This document shows positions 22,053 through 30,913 of a stretch of DNA of 64,000 bases, piece by piece. Location of the stretch: the NCBI GenBank assembly GCA_040793985.1, contig JBFNJI010000051.1, forward strand, positions 28,858 through 92,857. Direction: 5' to 3'. The notes below the pieces were generated by a model. The model worked only from the letters and a program-made list of their open reading frames with translations, ran no database searches and was not told the DNA's origin. The stretch is from Thiodiazotropha sp040793985. GTDB taxonomy: Bacteria; Pseudomonadota; Gammaproteobacteria; Chromatiales; Chromatiaceae. The first letter of the stretch is position 1, and the number at the start of each line of letters is the position of its first letter. The translations under genes and the position numbers were made by a program.

Positions 22053-22772
22053 ATGAGCAGCAGTGTACAGAACGGGATGCATGATCGGCTCGAAGAGCTG
22101 GCAGAAGATCTGATCCAGGCATTCGAAGAGGTGGGTTGCAGTGTGGAACGCAGCTGCGGCGAGCTGACCCTGGTGGTACCGGTGGAGCAGTTCAGCAATG
22201 TGGCGCTGCGTCTGAGGGATGACGAGCAGTTTGCCTTTGAGGAGCTGATCGATGTCTGCGGCGTCGATTACTCCGCCTATGCGCAGTCCGAATGGCAGAC
22301 CGACGGCGCCCCCAACAGTGGCTTTGGCCGCGGTGTGACGCCTCTTGGAAAGTTGGAATCAATGGAGTCGAACCGCTTTGCCGCGGTCTACCATCTCCTC
22401 TCCATCAGCCAAAACACGAGGCTTAGACTGCGGGTCTTCGTCGATACCGAACAGCCGATCGTGGCCTCCGTGGTATCGGTGTGGGCGAGTGCAGACTGGT
22501 TCGAACGGGAGGCATTCGATCTCTACGGCATCCTCTTCGACGGCCATCCCGACCTGCGCCGAATTCTTACCGACTATGGTTTCATCGGTCACCCGTTCCG
22601 CAAAGACTTCCCGCTCATCGGTCAGGTGGAGATGCGCTACGATGCCAGCCTGAAGCGGGTAATCTACGAGCCTGTGAGCATCGATCCGCGCACCCTGGTG
22701 CCGCGGGTGACTCGTGATGACAACCGCTATCTGAATGAAGATAGCGCAACGCAGGACGCCGGCGATGCCTGA
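22053..22772 (+). CDS. nuoC: NADH-quinone oxidoreductase subunit C
   Basis: NuoC is a peripheral-arm subunit (30-kDa family) that packs against NuoD near the quinone site. The 239-residue product has the family signature EREAFDLYGILFDGHPDLRRILTDYGFIGHPFRKDFPL. It is a separate gene, unlike the nuoCD fusion of E. coli. GGTGGAGATG precedes its ATG. Its 3' end overlaps the start of nuoD by 8 bases. Confidence 0.97.
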   Translation: MSSSVQNGMHDRLEELAEDLIQAFEEVGCSVERSCGELTLVVPVEQFSNVALRLRDDEQFAFEELIDVCGVDYSAYAQSEWQTDGAPNSGFGRGVTPLGKLESMESNRFAAVYHLLSISQNTRLRLRVFVDTEQPIVASVVSVWASADWFEREAFDLYGILFDGHPDLRRILTDYGFIGHPFRKDFPLIGQVEMRYDASLKRVIYEPVSIDPRTLVPRVTRDDNRYLNEDSATQDAGDA

Positions 22773-24018
22773 GATCCGTAACTACACCCTCAATTTCGGC
22801 CCCCAACATCCTGCCGCCCATGGCGTTCTGCGCCTGGTACTGGAGATGGATGGCGAGGTGATCGAACGCGCCGATCCCCATGTCGGCCTGCTCCACCGGG
22901 CTACCGAGAAGCTGGCCGAGAGCAAGCCCTACAACCAAAGCATCCCCTACATGGACCGTCTCGACTATGTGTCGATGATGTGCAACGAGCACGGTTATGT
23001 GCGGGCGATCGAAAAACTGCTTGGAATAGAGGCACCGCTCCGGGCCCAATATATCCGCACCATGTTCGACGAGATCACACGCATCCTAAATCACCTGATG
23101 TGGCTCGGCACCCATGCCCTCGACGTCGGTGCCATGACCGTGTTTCTCTACGCCTTTCGCGAGCGTGAGGATCTGTTCGACGTCTACGAGGCGGTATCCG
23201 GTGCGCGCATGCATGCGGCCTACTACCGCCCCGGTGGGGTCTACCGGGATCTCCCGGAACGGATGCCCCAATATCAGGCCAGTCAATGGGTTACCGGACG
23301 GGACGTGGAGATACGCAATGAGGCCCGGCAGGGCTCCCTGCTCGATTTCATTGAAGACTTCAGCAACCGTTTTCCAGGCCTGGTCGACGAATATGAGACC
23401 CTGTTGACAGACAATCGCATCTGGAAACAGCGTACCGTCGGGATTGGTGTGGTATCGCCGGAACGCGCCATGCAACTCGGTTTTACCGGTCCCATGATAC
23501 GGGGTTCCGGTATCGCATGGGACCTGCGTAAGAAACAGTCATACGCGGCCTATGATCAGGTGGATTTCGATATCCCGGTGGGAAAAAACGGTGATTGCTA
23601 CGATCGCTACCTGGTACGCGTGGAGGAGTTGCGCCAATCCAACCGCATCATCAAACAGTGCATAGATTGGTTACGTGCCAATCCGGGTCCGGTGATGCTG
23701 GATGACCACAAGATAGTGGCGCCCACAAGAAATGATATGAAAGAGGACATGGAGGGCCTGATCCACCATTTCAAGCTGTTCACCGAGGGTTATTGCCCGC
23801 CCGTCGGCGAGGCCTATGCCGCGGTGGAGGCGCCAAAAGGGGAGTTCGGTTGCTACATCATCTCCGATGGCGCCAACAAACCCTATCGCCTGAAGATTCG
23901 AGCGCCGGGATTCCCCCATCTTGCGGCCATGGATGAGATGGTCAAGGGCCACATGCTGGCCGACGTGGTCGCGGTGATCGGCACCATGGATGTGGTGTTC
24001 GGCGAAATTGATCGGTGA
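22765..24018 (+). CDS. nuoD: NADH-quinone oxidoreductase subunit D
   Basis: NuoD (49-kDa family) forms most of the quinone-binding pocket next to cluster N2. The product from ATG 22765 has 417 residues, with the family N-terminus NYTLNFGPQHPAAHGVLRLVLE (quinone-site histidine within) and the C-terminal GEFGCYIISDGANKPYRLKIRAPGF ending in VFGEIDR. An in-frame ATG at 22735 would add ten residues but lies deep in nuoC; I prefer the downstream start. Confidence 0.96.
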   Translation: MPEIRNYTLNFGPQHPAAHGVLRLVLEMDGEVIERADPHVGLLHRATEKLAESKPYNQSIPYMDRLDYVSMMCNEHGYVRAIEKLLGIEAPLRAQYIRTMFDEITRILNHLMWLGTHALDVGAMTVFLYAFREREDLFDVYEAVSGARMHAAYYRPGGVYRDLPERMPQYQASQWVTGRDVEIRNEARQGSLLDFIEDFSNRFPGLVDEYETLLTDNRIWKQRTVGIGVVSPERAMQLGFTGPMIRGSGIAWDLRKKQSYAAYDQVDFDIPVGKNGDCYDRYLVRVEELRQSNRIIKQCIDWLRANPGPVMLDDHKIVAPTRNDMKEDMEGLIHHFKLFTEGYCPPVGEAYAAVEAPKGEFGCYIISDGANKPYRLKIRAPGFPHLAAMDEMVKGHMLADVVAVIGTMDVVFGEIDR

Positions 24019-24030
24019 GAAAGAGCTTAG

Positions 24031-24537
24031 ATGACGACGACAACTGCTAACGAAACGAAACAGCTATTCACCCCCGAAATCCGGGCGGAGATTGATCGTT
24101 GGATCGCGAAATACCCAGCGGAATGGAAGCAGTCCGCGGTAATGGGTGCATTGATGTTGGTACAGGAGGGGAACGGCGGCTGGCTGACCACGGAGTTGAT
24201 GGATCAGGTTGCGGCCTATCTGGATATGCCGCCGATCGCAGTCTATGAGGTGGCGACCTTCTATTCGATGTACGAACTGAAGCCGGTGGGTAAACACAAG
24301 ATCTGTGTCTGTACCAACGTCTCCTGCATGACCAACAAATCGGATCTGATCGTCGAGCACCTTGAGAAGAAGCTGGGAATCGGCTTCGGCGAGGTGACGG
24401 AAGACGGACGCTTCTCCCTCAAGGAGGTGGAGTGCCTGGGTGCTTGCGGCGGCGCGCCGATGATGCAGATCGGCAAGCAGTATTATGAAAACCTGACCCC
24501 GGAGATCGTGGATGCGATCCTGGAAGGCCTGGAGTAG
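24031..24537 (+). CDS. nuoE: NADH-quinone oxidoreductase subunit E
   Basis: NuoE is the thioredoxin-fold [2Fe-2S] (N1a) subunit of the NADH dehydrogenase module. The 168-residue product shows the cluster ligands in CTNVSC and, about 40 residues later, CLGACGGAP. It follows nuoD by 12 bases and precedes nuoF by 5. Confidence 0.97.
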   Translation: MTTTTANETKQLFTPEIRAEIDRWIAKYPAEWKQSAVMGALMLVQEGNGGWLTTELMDQVAAYLDMPPIAVYEVATFYSMYELKPVGKHKICVCTNVSCMTNKSDLIVEHLEKKLGIGFGEVTEDGRFSLKEVECLGACGGAPMMQIGKQYYENLTPEIVDAILEGLE

Positions 24538-24542
24538 AGCGG

Positions 24543-25817
24543 ATGGCCAACGAAGTTTGTTTACATACTCTGGATCTCGAACGCCCCTGGTTGATAGAGC
24601 AGTACCAGAGCCGTGGCGGTTATGAGATGCTGAAAAAAATCCTCAGCGAAAAAACAGCACCCGATGCGATTATCGAAGAGGTCAAGAAATCGGGCCTGCG
24701 CGGACGTGGTGGCGCCGGTTTCCCCACCGGTCTTAAATGGAGCTTCATCTCGCGCAACGCACCGGGGCAGAAGTATGTTGTCTGCAACTCCGACGAGGGC
24801 GAGCCGGGAACTTTCAAGGATCGCGACATTCTGCGCTACAATCCCCATCAACTGATCGAGGGGATGGTGATCGCCGGGTATGCCATCGGCGCCACCCGTG
24901 GCTACAACTACATCCGTGGTGAATTCTGGGAGCCCTATGAGCGCTTCGAACAGGCGCTGGAGGAGGCTCGTGAGGCCGGCTTCCTGGGAGAAAACCTCCT
25001 CGGATCGGGTTTCGATTTTGAGCTCCACACCCATCTGGGGGCTGGTGCCTATATCTGCGGAGAGGAGACGGCGCTGCTGGAGTCAATCGAAGGTAAAAAG
25101 GGGCAGCCCCGCTACAAACCCCCGTTTCCGGCCCACTTCGGCCTCTACGGTTGCCCCACGATCATCAACAACACAGAGAGCCTGGCATCGATCCCGATGA
25201 TTATGGAGAAGGGTGGTGAGTGGTTTGCCGACATCGGTGTGAAGAACAGCGGCGGTTCCAAGCTCTTCTCCATCTCGGGCAATATCAACAATCCCGGGGT
25301 CTTTGAGATTCCCATGGGCACACCCTTTTCCGAATTGCTCGAGATGGCCGGTGGTATGAAGGATGGACGCAAGATCAAGGCGGTGATCCCGGGCGGTTCA
25401 TCCGCGCCGGTGATACCGGGTGAACAGATGATGGGGCTGACCATGGACTACGACTCCATAGCCAGCGCCGGCTCCATGCTCGGCTCGGGCGCGGTGATCG
25501 TGCTGGACGACAGCAACTGCATGGTCAAGACCCTCGAGCGCATGTCCTATTTCTATCACGAGGAGTCGTGTGGCCAGTGCACCCCCTGCAGAGAGGGAAC
25601 CGGCTGGCTCTATCGGATTGTGCACCGGATCGAGAGCGGCCAGGGTCGTCAGGAGGATCTTGATCTGCTGGATGACGTGGCGGACAAGATCGGCGGTAAG
25701 ACCATCTGTGCGCTGGGCGACGCGGCTGCGATGCCGGTGCAGGGGATGTTACGCCATTTTCGGCATGAGTTTCAGTATCACATCGACCATAAACGCTGCA
25801 TGGTCGGGGTTGGCTGA
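24543..25817 (+). CDS. nuoF: NADH-quinone oxidoreductase subunit F
   Basis: NuoF binds NADH, FMN and the [4Fe-4S] cluster N3. The 424-residue product has the NADH-binding GLRGRGGAGFPTGLKWSF, the FMN region NSDEGEPGTFKDRDI, and the cluster ligands in ESCGQCTPCREG with a last cysteine in KTICALGDAA. Confidence 0.97.
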   Translation: MANEVCLHTLDLERPWLIEQYQSRGGYEMLKKILSEKTAPDAIIEEVKKSGLRGRGGAGFPTGLKWSFISRNAPGQKYVVCNSDEGEPGTFKDRDILRYNPHQLIEGMVIAGYAIGATRGYNYIRGEFWEPYERFEQALEEAREAGFLGENLLGSGFDFELHTHLGAGAYICGEETALLESIEGKKGQPRYKPPFPAHFGLYGCPTIINNTESLASIPMIMEKGGEWFADIGVKNSGGSKLFSISGNINNPGVFEIPMGTPFSELLEMAGGMKDGRKIKAVIPGGSSAPVIPGEQMMGLTMDYDSIASAGSMLGSGAVIVLDDSNCMVKTLERMSYFYHEESCGQCTPCREGTGWLYRIVHRIESGQGRQEDLDLLDDVADKIGGKTICALGDAAAMPVQGMLRHFRHEFQYHIDHKRCMVGVG

Positions 25818-25842
25818 GGTGTTTAAGAGATAGAACACGAAG

Positions 25843-28200
25843 ATGACAGATTCCACAGTCACCATTGAAGTAGACGGCCAGACACTGCAAGCAAAGGCCG
25901 GTACCATGCTTATCGAGGTCACCGATGCAGCGGGGATCGCGATTCCTCGCTTTTGTTACCACAAAAAGCTGTCGGTGGCGGCAAACTGTCGAATGTGCTT
26001 GGTCGAGGTGGAGAAGGCGCCAAAGCCCCTGCCAGCCTGTGCGACACCGGTTACCGACGGCATGAAGGTCTCCACCCGTTCCCCAAAAGCGCTGGCGGCA
26101 CAGAAGGGGACCATGGAGTTCCTGCTCATCAACCATCCCCTTGATTGTCCAATCTGCGATCAAGGCGGCGAGTGTGAACTGCAGGATGTGGCGATCGGCT
26201 ATGGCCGGGATATTTCGCGCTATAGCGAGGGCAAGCGAGTGGTGGCCGATAAGAACATCGGGCCCCTGATCGCCACCGACATGACCCGTTGCATTCACTG
26301 CACGCGCTGTGTGCGTTTCGGTGAGGAAATCGCGGGCATTCGCGAAATGGGGGCGACCGGTCGCGGTGAACACACGGTGATCGGCACCTATATCGAAAAG
26401 AGCATCGATTCCGAGCTTTCCGGCAACATAATCGATCTCTGCCCGGTGGGTGCGCTGACATCGAAGCCGTTCCGCTTCAATGCGCGGGCCTGGGAGCTGA
26501 CCCAGGTTGAGGGAATAGCGCCTCACGACAGCATCGGCTCGAATCTCAATCTGCACCTGCGCGGCAACCAGGTGATGCGGGTCCATCCCAGGGACAATGA
26601 TTCGATCAACGAGACCTGGATCTCCGATCGCGACCGTTTCAGCTATGAAGGTCTCTACAGCAGCGACCGCCTGACCACGCCGATGATCAAGAAGAGCGGT
26701 GAGTGGATGGAGGTGAGCTGGGAGATGGCCCTGGAGATGGCCGCAGCGAATCTGGGGGAGATCAAGGAGCAAGATCAGGTTGGCGCCCTGTTGTCGCCCA
26801 TGGCGACCCTGGAAGAGCTCTATCTGGCACAGAAACTGACGCGTGGCCTGGGCAGCAACAGTATCGATTGCCGTCTGCGTCAGGGTGACTTCCGCCTCGA
26901 TGCCGGCCTCAAACAGGCCACCTGGCTTGGTCTCAAGATCAGCGAGGTCGACAGCCTCGATGCCGTGCTGGTGGTGGGAAGCAACCTGCGCAAGGAACAG
27001 CCCATCCTCGCCCATCGTTTACGCAAGGCCGCACTGGCCGGTGCGAACATCAACTTCATTACACCGCTGCAGCTGGAACTGAGCTATCAGTCCCGGCAGT
27101 CGATAGCAGCACCTGGCGAGATGATCAAGCAGCTGGCGGCGGTGGCCAAGGCAGCCGGGGTCAAGGGCAACGAAGGATTGGCCTCACTTCTGGGTTCCGT
27201 CGAGGTGGATGAGTTCGCCACGGCGACAGCGGAGGCGCTGAAAGCTGGCGATGCCAGTGCCGTGATCCTTGGCGCCATGGCCCAGTCACATCCCGACTAC
27301 TCCCTGTTTTACTCGCTGGCGACCGGTCTTGCCGAGGCGAGCGGTGCCAAGCTTTCCATTCTACCCGAGGCGGGTAACAGTGTCGGTGCCCAGTTGGCGG
27401 GCGCGGTTCCCCACCTGCTGCCGGGTGGCAAACCGGCGCAGCGTGCCGGGCTCGATGCCCTGGGTATGCTCAAGCTGCCGCGCAAGGGCTATCTCTTGCT
27501 GGGTGTAGAGCCGGGAGTCGATTTTCAGAATCCTGCGTTGTCGCTGAATGCGTTACAGAGTGCAGATACAGTGGTGGCCCTCAGCGCCTATCGCAGCCCC
27601 GAACTCGAGGCCTGTTGCGATATCCTGCTGCCCATGGCCATCTTTAGCGAGACCTCGGGCACATACGTCAATGCAGAGGGTGTCTGGCAGCAGACCCGGG
27701 GTGCGATCAGACCCCAGGGCGAGGCAAGGCCTGGCTGGAAGATACTCCGCGTACTCGGCAATCTGATGAATCAGGAGGGCTTCGACTACACCGATCCGGA
27801 TGAGATAGGTGAAGAACTGCGCGCCCTTTGCGATGCAACCTCCCTGGATAACAAAATCGATCAGGGACTGGATCTGCAGCCCACGCTGGGCATCGACGGC
27901 TTGCAGCGTGGAGGCGATACACCGCTCTATGCCAGCGATCCCCTGGTACGTCGCGCTGCGGCGCTGCAGCAGACCAAGGATGCGGGGCAGGGCGTGATGC
28001 GACTGCATCCGAAAGAGGCAGAACGTCAGGGGCTCAACTCCGCCGAGCATGCAGTGATCAAGCAGAACGGCTTCGAGGCAAGGCTCCCCGTGGCCCTGGA
28101 TGACGCCATACCCGAGGGTTGCGTGTGGATTTCCACCGGCTTGCGGAGCACTGCGATGCTAGGTCAGCCCTTTGGCGAAGTGACAGTGGAGAAGGCATAA
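25843..28200 (+). CDS. nuoG: NADH-quinone oxidoreductase subunit G
   Basis: NuoG (75-kDa family) carries the N1b, N4 and N5 clusters of the peripheral arm. The N-terminal ferredoxin domain shows FCYHKKLSVAANCRMCLVEV. Next come HPLDCPICDQGGECELQD (N5 region) and CIHCTRCVRFGEE (N4 region), followed by a molybdopterin-oxidoreductase-like domain to the C-terminus that has lost its cofactor in this family. At 785 residues it is of normal length for gammaproteobacterial versions shorter than E. coli's. Confidence 0.96.
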   Translation: MTDSTVTIEVDGQTLQAKAGTMLIEVTDAAGIAIPRFCYHKKLSVAANCRMCLVEVEKAPKPLPACATPVTDGMKVSTRSPKALAAQKGTMEFLLINHPLDCPICDQGGECELQDVAIGYGRDISRYSEGKRVVADKNIGPLIATDMTRCIHCTRCVRFGEEIAGIREMGATGRGEHTVIGTYIEKSIDSELSGNIIDLCPVGALTSKPFRFNARAWELTQVEGIAPHDSIGSNLNLHLRGNQVMRVHPRDNDSINETWISDRDRFSYEGLYSSDRLTTPMIKKSGEWMEVSWEMALEMAAANLGEIKEQDQVGALLSPMATLEELYLAQKLTRGLGSNSIDCRLRQGDFRLDAGLKQATWLGLKISEVDSLDAVLVVGSNLRKEQPILAHRLRKAALAGANINFITPLQLELSYQSRQSIAAPGEMIKQLAAVAKAAGVKGNEGLASLLGSVEVDEFATATAEALKAGDASAVILGAMAQSHPDYSLFYSLATGLAEASGAKLSILPEAGNSVGAQLAGAVPHLLPGGKPAQRAGLDALGMLKLPRKGYLLLGVEPGVDFQNPALSLNALQSADTVVALSAYRSPELEACCDILLPMAIFSETSGTYVNAEGVWQQTRGAIRPQGEARPGWKILRVLGNLMNQEGFDYTDPDEIGEELRALCDATSLDNKIDQGLDLQPTLGIDGLQRGGDTPLYASDPLVRRAAALQQTKDAGQGVMRLHPKEAERQGLNSAEHAVIKQNGFEARLPVALDDAIPEGCVWISTGLRSTAMLGQPFGEVTVEKA

Positions 28201-28203
28201 CCA

Positions 28204-29259
28204 ATGGAACTCTTTAACAGCCTCTGGGGCTCTCTTCCCGCCGAACTGCAATATCTGATCTGGACGGTGATCAAGATCGTCGCGATTGTCCTGCCACTGA
28301 TGTTGATCGTGGCCTACTTCACCTATGCCGAGCGTAAGATTATCGGCTACATGCAGGTGCGTATCGGTCCCAACCGCGTTGGTCCCAAGGGCTGGCTGCA
28401 ACCGATTGCGGATGCGCTCAAGCTGATGTTCAAGGAGATCGTGCTGCCGACCAGGGCCAACAAGCTGCTGTTCGTGATCGCTCCGGTGATCACCCTCGGC
28501 CCCGCGTTGGCGGCGTGGGCGGTGTTCCCCTTCGATGAAAAATTGGTCCTGGCCGATATCAATGCGGGACTGCTCTATATCCTGGCGTTGACCTCGGTAG
28601 GGGTCTACGGCGTCATCATCGCCGGGTGGGCCTCGAATTCCAAATATGCATTTCTCGGTGCGTTGCGCTCGTCGGCGCAGATTGTCTCTTACGAGATCGC
28701 CATGGGATTCGCCCTGGTGGGTGTGTTGGTGGCGGCAGGGAGCCTCAACCTGGGTGATATCGTGAGGGCCCAGGAGGGAGGACTCTTCTCCTGGTTCTGG
28801 CTGCCCCTGTTACCGCTATTCGGTGTCTATCTGATATCCGGTGTCGCCGAAACCAATCGCGCGCCCTTCGATGTGGCCGAGGGTGAGTCTGAGATCGTCG
28901 CCGGTTTCCATGTGGAGTATTCAGGCATGGTGTTCGCGGTCTTCTTCCTGGCCGAGTACGCCAATATAATTCTGATCTCGGCATTGACCGCGCTGATGTT
29001 TATGGGCGGCTGGCTCTCGCCGTTTCACGGTTGGCCACTGCTCGGCCCGCTCTTCGACTGGGTACCCGGCTTTTTCTGGCTGGTGATCAAAACCGCCTTT
29101 TTCATGTTTCTCTTTCTCTGGTTCCGCGCCACTTTCCCCCGTTACCGCTATGACCAGATCATGCGCCTGGGCTGGAAGGTGTTCATTCCGATAACCATTG
29201 TCTGGATTGCGGTCGTGGGTCTCGCTGTGGTCTATCAAATGCCCTGGTGGTTCGACTGA
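28204..29259 (+). CDS. nuoH: NADH-quinone oxidoreductase subunit H
   Basis: NuoH (ND1) is the membrane subunit that closes the quinone chamber and starts the proton path. The 351-residue product has eight or so transmembrane helices and the conserved AERKIIGYMQVRIGPNRVGP and AETNRAPFDVAEGESEIVAGFHVEYSG loops. It begins 3 bases after nuoG. Confidence 0.97.
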   Translation: MELFNSLWGSLPAELQYLIWTVIKIVAIVLPLMLIVAYFTYAERKIIGYMQVRIGPNRVGPKGWLQPIADALKLMFKEIVLPTRANKLLFVIAPVITLGPALAAWAVFPFDEKLVLADINAGLLYILALTSVGVYGVIIAGWASNSKYAFLGALRSSAQIVSYEIAMGFALVGVLVAAGSLNLGDIVRAQEGGLFSWFWLPLLPLFGVYLISGVAETNRAPFDVAEGESEIVAGFHVEYSGMVFAVFFLAEYANIILISALTALMFMGGWLSPFHGWPLLGPLFDWVPGFFWLVIKTAFFMFLFLWFRATFPRYRYDQIMRLGWKVFIPITIVWIAVVGLAVVYQMPWWFD

Positions 29260-29270
29260 GGAGCCCTGTC

Positions 29271-29759
29271 ATGAAAGTGCTTACAAACTATTTAAAGAGC
29301 CTTTTCCTGCTGGAGCTGTTTCGCGGCTTGAGCGTCACCGGGCGCTATCTGTTCCGAAAAAAGTTCACCGTGATGTACCCGGAAGAGAAGGCCCCGGTTT
29401 CCCCCAGGTTTCGCGGACTCCACGCCCTGAGGCGTTACCCCAGCGGTGAGGAGCGTTGTATTGCCTGTAAATTGTGCGAGGCGACCTGCCCGGCACTGGC
29501 GATCACCATCGAGGCCGAGCCGAGGGAGGATGGATCCCGGCGCACTACGCGCTACGACATCGACCTGTTTAAGTGCATCTATTGCGGCTACTGCCAGGAG
29601 GCCTGTCCGGTTGATGCCATCGTGGAAACCCGTATCTATGAATATCACTTCGAGAATCGCGGTGAAAATATAATGACCAAGGAGAAGCTGCTGGCCGTGG
29701 GCGATAAATACGAGGCGCAAATCGCCTCCGACATCGAGGCCCAGGCGGAGTATCGCTAG
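29271..29759 (+). CDS. nuoI: NADH-quinone oxidoreductase subunit I
   Basis: NuoI (TYKY) holds clusters N6a and N6b. The 162-residue product has two ferredoxin motifs, CIACKLCEATCP and CIYCGYCQEACP, after an amphipathic N-terminal helix. I chose ATG at 29271, preceded by GAGGAG; a GTG within nuoH would add eight residues. Confidence 0.97.
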   Translation: MKVLTNYLKSLFLLELFRGLSVTGRYLFRKKFTVMYPEEKAPVSPRFRGLHALRRYPSGEERCIACKLCEATCPALAITIEAEPREDGSRRTTRYDIDLFKCIYCGYCQEACPVDAIVETRIYEYHFENRGENIMTKEKLLAVGDKYEAQIASDIEAQAEYR

Positions 29760-29817
29760 TGCCTGATAACGGGCCCGCACACAGGCAACCTTTGAAACAG
29801 ACAGGGGAAACCCATAA

Positions 29818-30420
29818 ATGACACTTGAAAAGCTGATCTTCTATGCCCTCTCCGCGGTGATCATCGCTGCCGCAACGATGGTTATCACCCGGCGTAATCC
29901 TGTGCATTCAGCGCTGTTTCTGATACTTGCCTTCGTCGCCTGCAGTGGCGTCTGGCTACTGGCGGAGGCGGAGTTTCTCGCCATTGTGCTGGTCTTGGTC
30001 TACGTCGGTGCGGTAATGGTGCTGTTCCTTTTCGTGCTGATGATGCTGGATATCGACATCACTGTGCTGCGTGCCGGTTTTATCAAGATGCTGCCCCTGG
30101 GGGTGATCATGGCAATCGCCATGGCCGCAGAATTGATTCTGATTGTCGGCCCAGGCAATTTCGGCCTGGATAAGTATGCGGCACCGGCGAGGCATGCCGC
30201 GGATTACAGCAACACAGAAGAGCTTGGCAGCGTGCTCTATACCGTCTATATGTACCCCTTCGAGATCGCAGCGGTGATCCTCCTGGTCGCCATTATCGCT
30301 GCCATCGGCCTGACCATGCGCAAGCGTCCGGATACCAAGTATCTCGACCCGGCCACCCAGGTGGTGGTGAAGCGTGACGAGAGGGTGCGCATGGTGTCGA
30401 TGGATGCCGAGAAAGGATGA
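29818..30420 (+). CDS. nuoJ: NADH-quinone oxidoreductase subunit J
   Basis: NuoJ (ND6) is a membrane subunit of complex I whose third helix undergoes the pi-bulge transition coupled to turnover. The 200-residue product has five transmembrane helices and the conserved ITRRNPVHSALFLILAFV and LVYVGAVMVLFLFVLMMLDID segments. Confidence 0.96.
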   Translation: MTLEKLIFYALSAVIIAAATMVITRRNPVHSALFLILAFVACSGVWLLAEAEFLAIVLVLVYVGAVMVLFLFVLMMLDIDITVLRAGFIKMLPLGVIMAIAMAAELILIVGPGNFGLDKYAAPARHAADYSNTEELGSVLYTVYMYPFEIAAVILLVAIIAAIGLTMRKRPDTKYLDPATQVVVKRDERVRMVSMDAEKG

Positions 30421-30427
30421 TAGAGAG

Positions 30428-30733
30428 ATGATTGCACTATCCGACTACCTCATCCTTGGCGCCATCCTCTTCGCGATCAGCGTTGCGGGGATCTTCATCA
30501 ATCGCAAGAACGTCATCATCCTACTGATGTGCGTTGAACTGATGCTGTTGGCGGTAAACATCAACTTTGTCGCTTTTTCTCATTTTCTCGGCGATACCGC
30601 CGGACAGGTCTTTGTCTTCTTCATTCTCACCGTGGCTGCGGCTGAGGCCGCTATCGGCCTCGCCATACTGGTGGTGCTGTTCCGCAGTAAGCGCAGCATC
30701 AACGTCGAGGATATGGATGTATTGAAGGGGTAG
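30428..30733 (+). CDS. nuoK: NADH-quinone oxidoreductase subunit K
   Basis: NuoK (ND4L) is a three-helix membrane subunit with two proton-path glutamates, visible here in MCVELMLLAVN and VAAAEAAIGLAILV. The 101-residue product from ATG 30428 is of standard size; the longer open frame reaches back into nuoJ. The next gene, nuoL, usually follows almost directly, but here about 180 bases holding an inverted-repeat insert intervene. Confidence 0.97.
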   Translation: MIALSDYLILGAILFAISVAGIFINRKNVIILLMCVELMLLAVNINFVAFSHFLGDTAGQVFVFFILTVAAAEAAIGLAILVVLFRSKRSINVEDMDVLKG

Positions 30734-30741
30734 GTTTTATT

Positions 30742-30895
30742 GGTCCGTAAATGAACGCAAATGGCTATTTAAGTGCTTCATTTTCTGGACTTAGGGTTAA
30801 CAGAGAAAGAGTTTGAACATTGGGTATATTGGTTCGCTGGATGATATGTCAGATACATTAACAATATTTGCGTTCACTAGCGTTCATTTGCGGAC
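30742..30895 (+). mobile_element. Gene-less copy of the carA-carB inverted-repeat cassette
   Basis: The left end (30742-30762) reads GTCCGTAAATGAACGCAAAT after the first G. The right end (30866-30895) is three 10-bp units beginning ATTTGCGTTC and ending ATTTGCGGAC. This is the same asymmetric design as the GxxExxY cassette at 9521-9980. The roughly 100 bp between the ends has no convincing gene. It starts 8 bases after nuoK and ends 18 bases before the nuoL ATG, so it interrupts the operon without breaking a gene. I read it as a non-autonomous derivative. Confidence 0.62.
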
Positions 30896-30913
30896 TTTTT
30901 GAAAGAAACGGTT

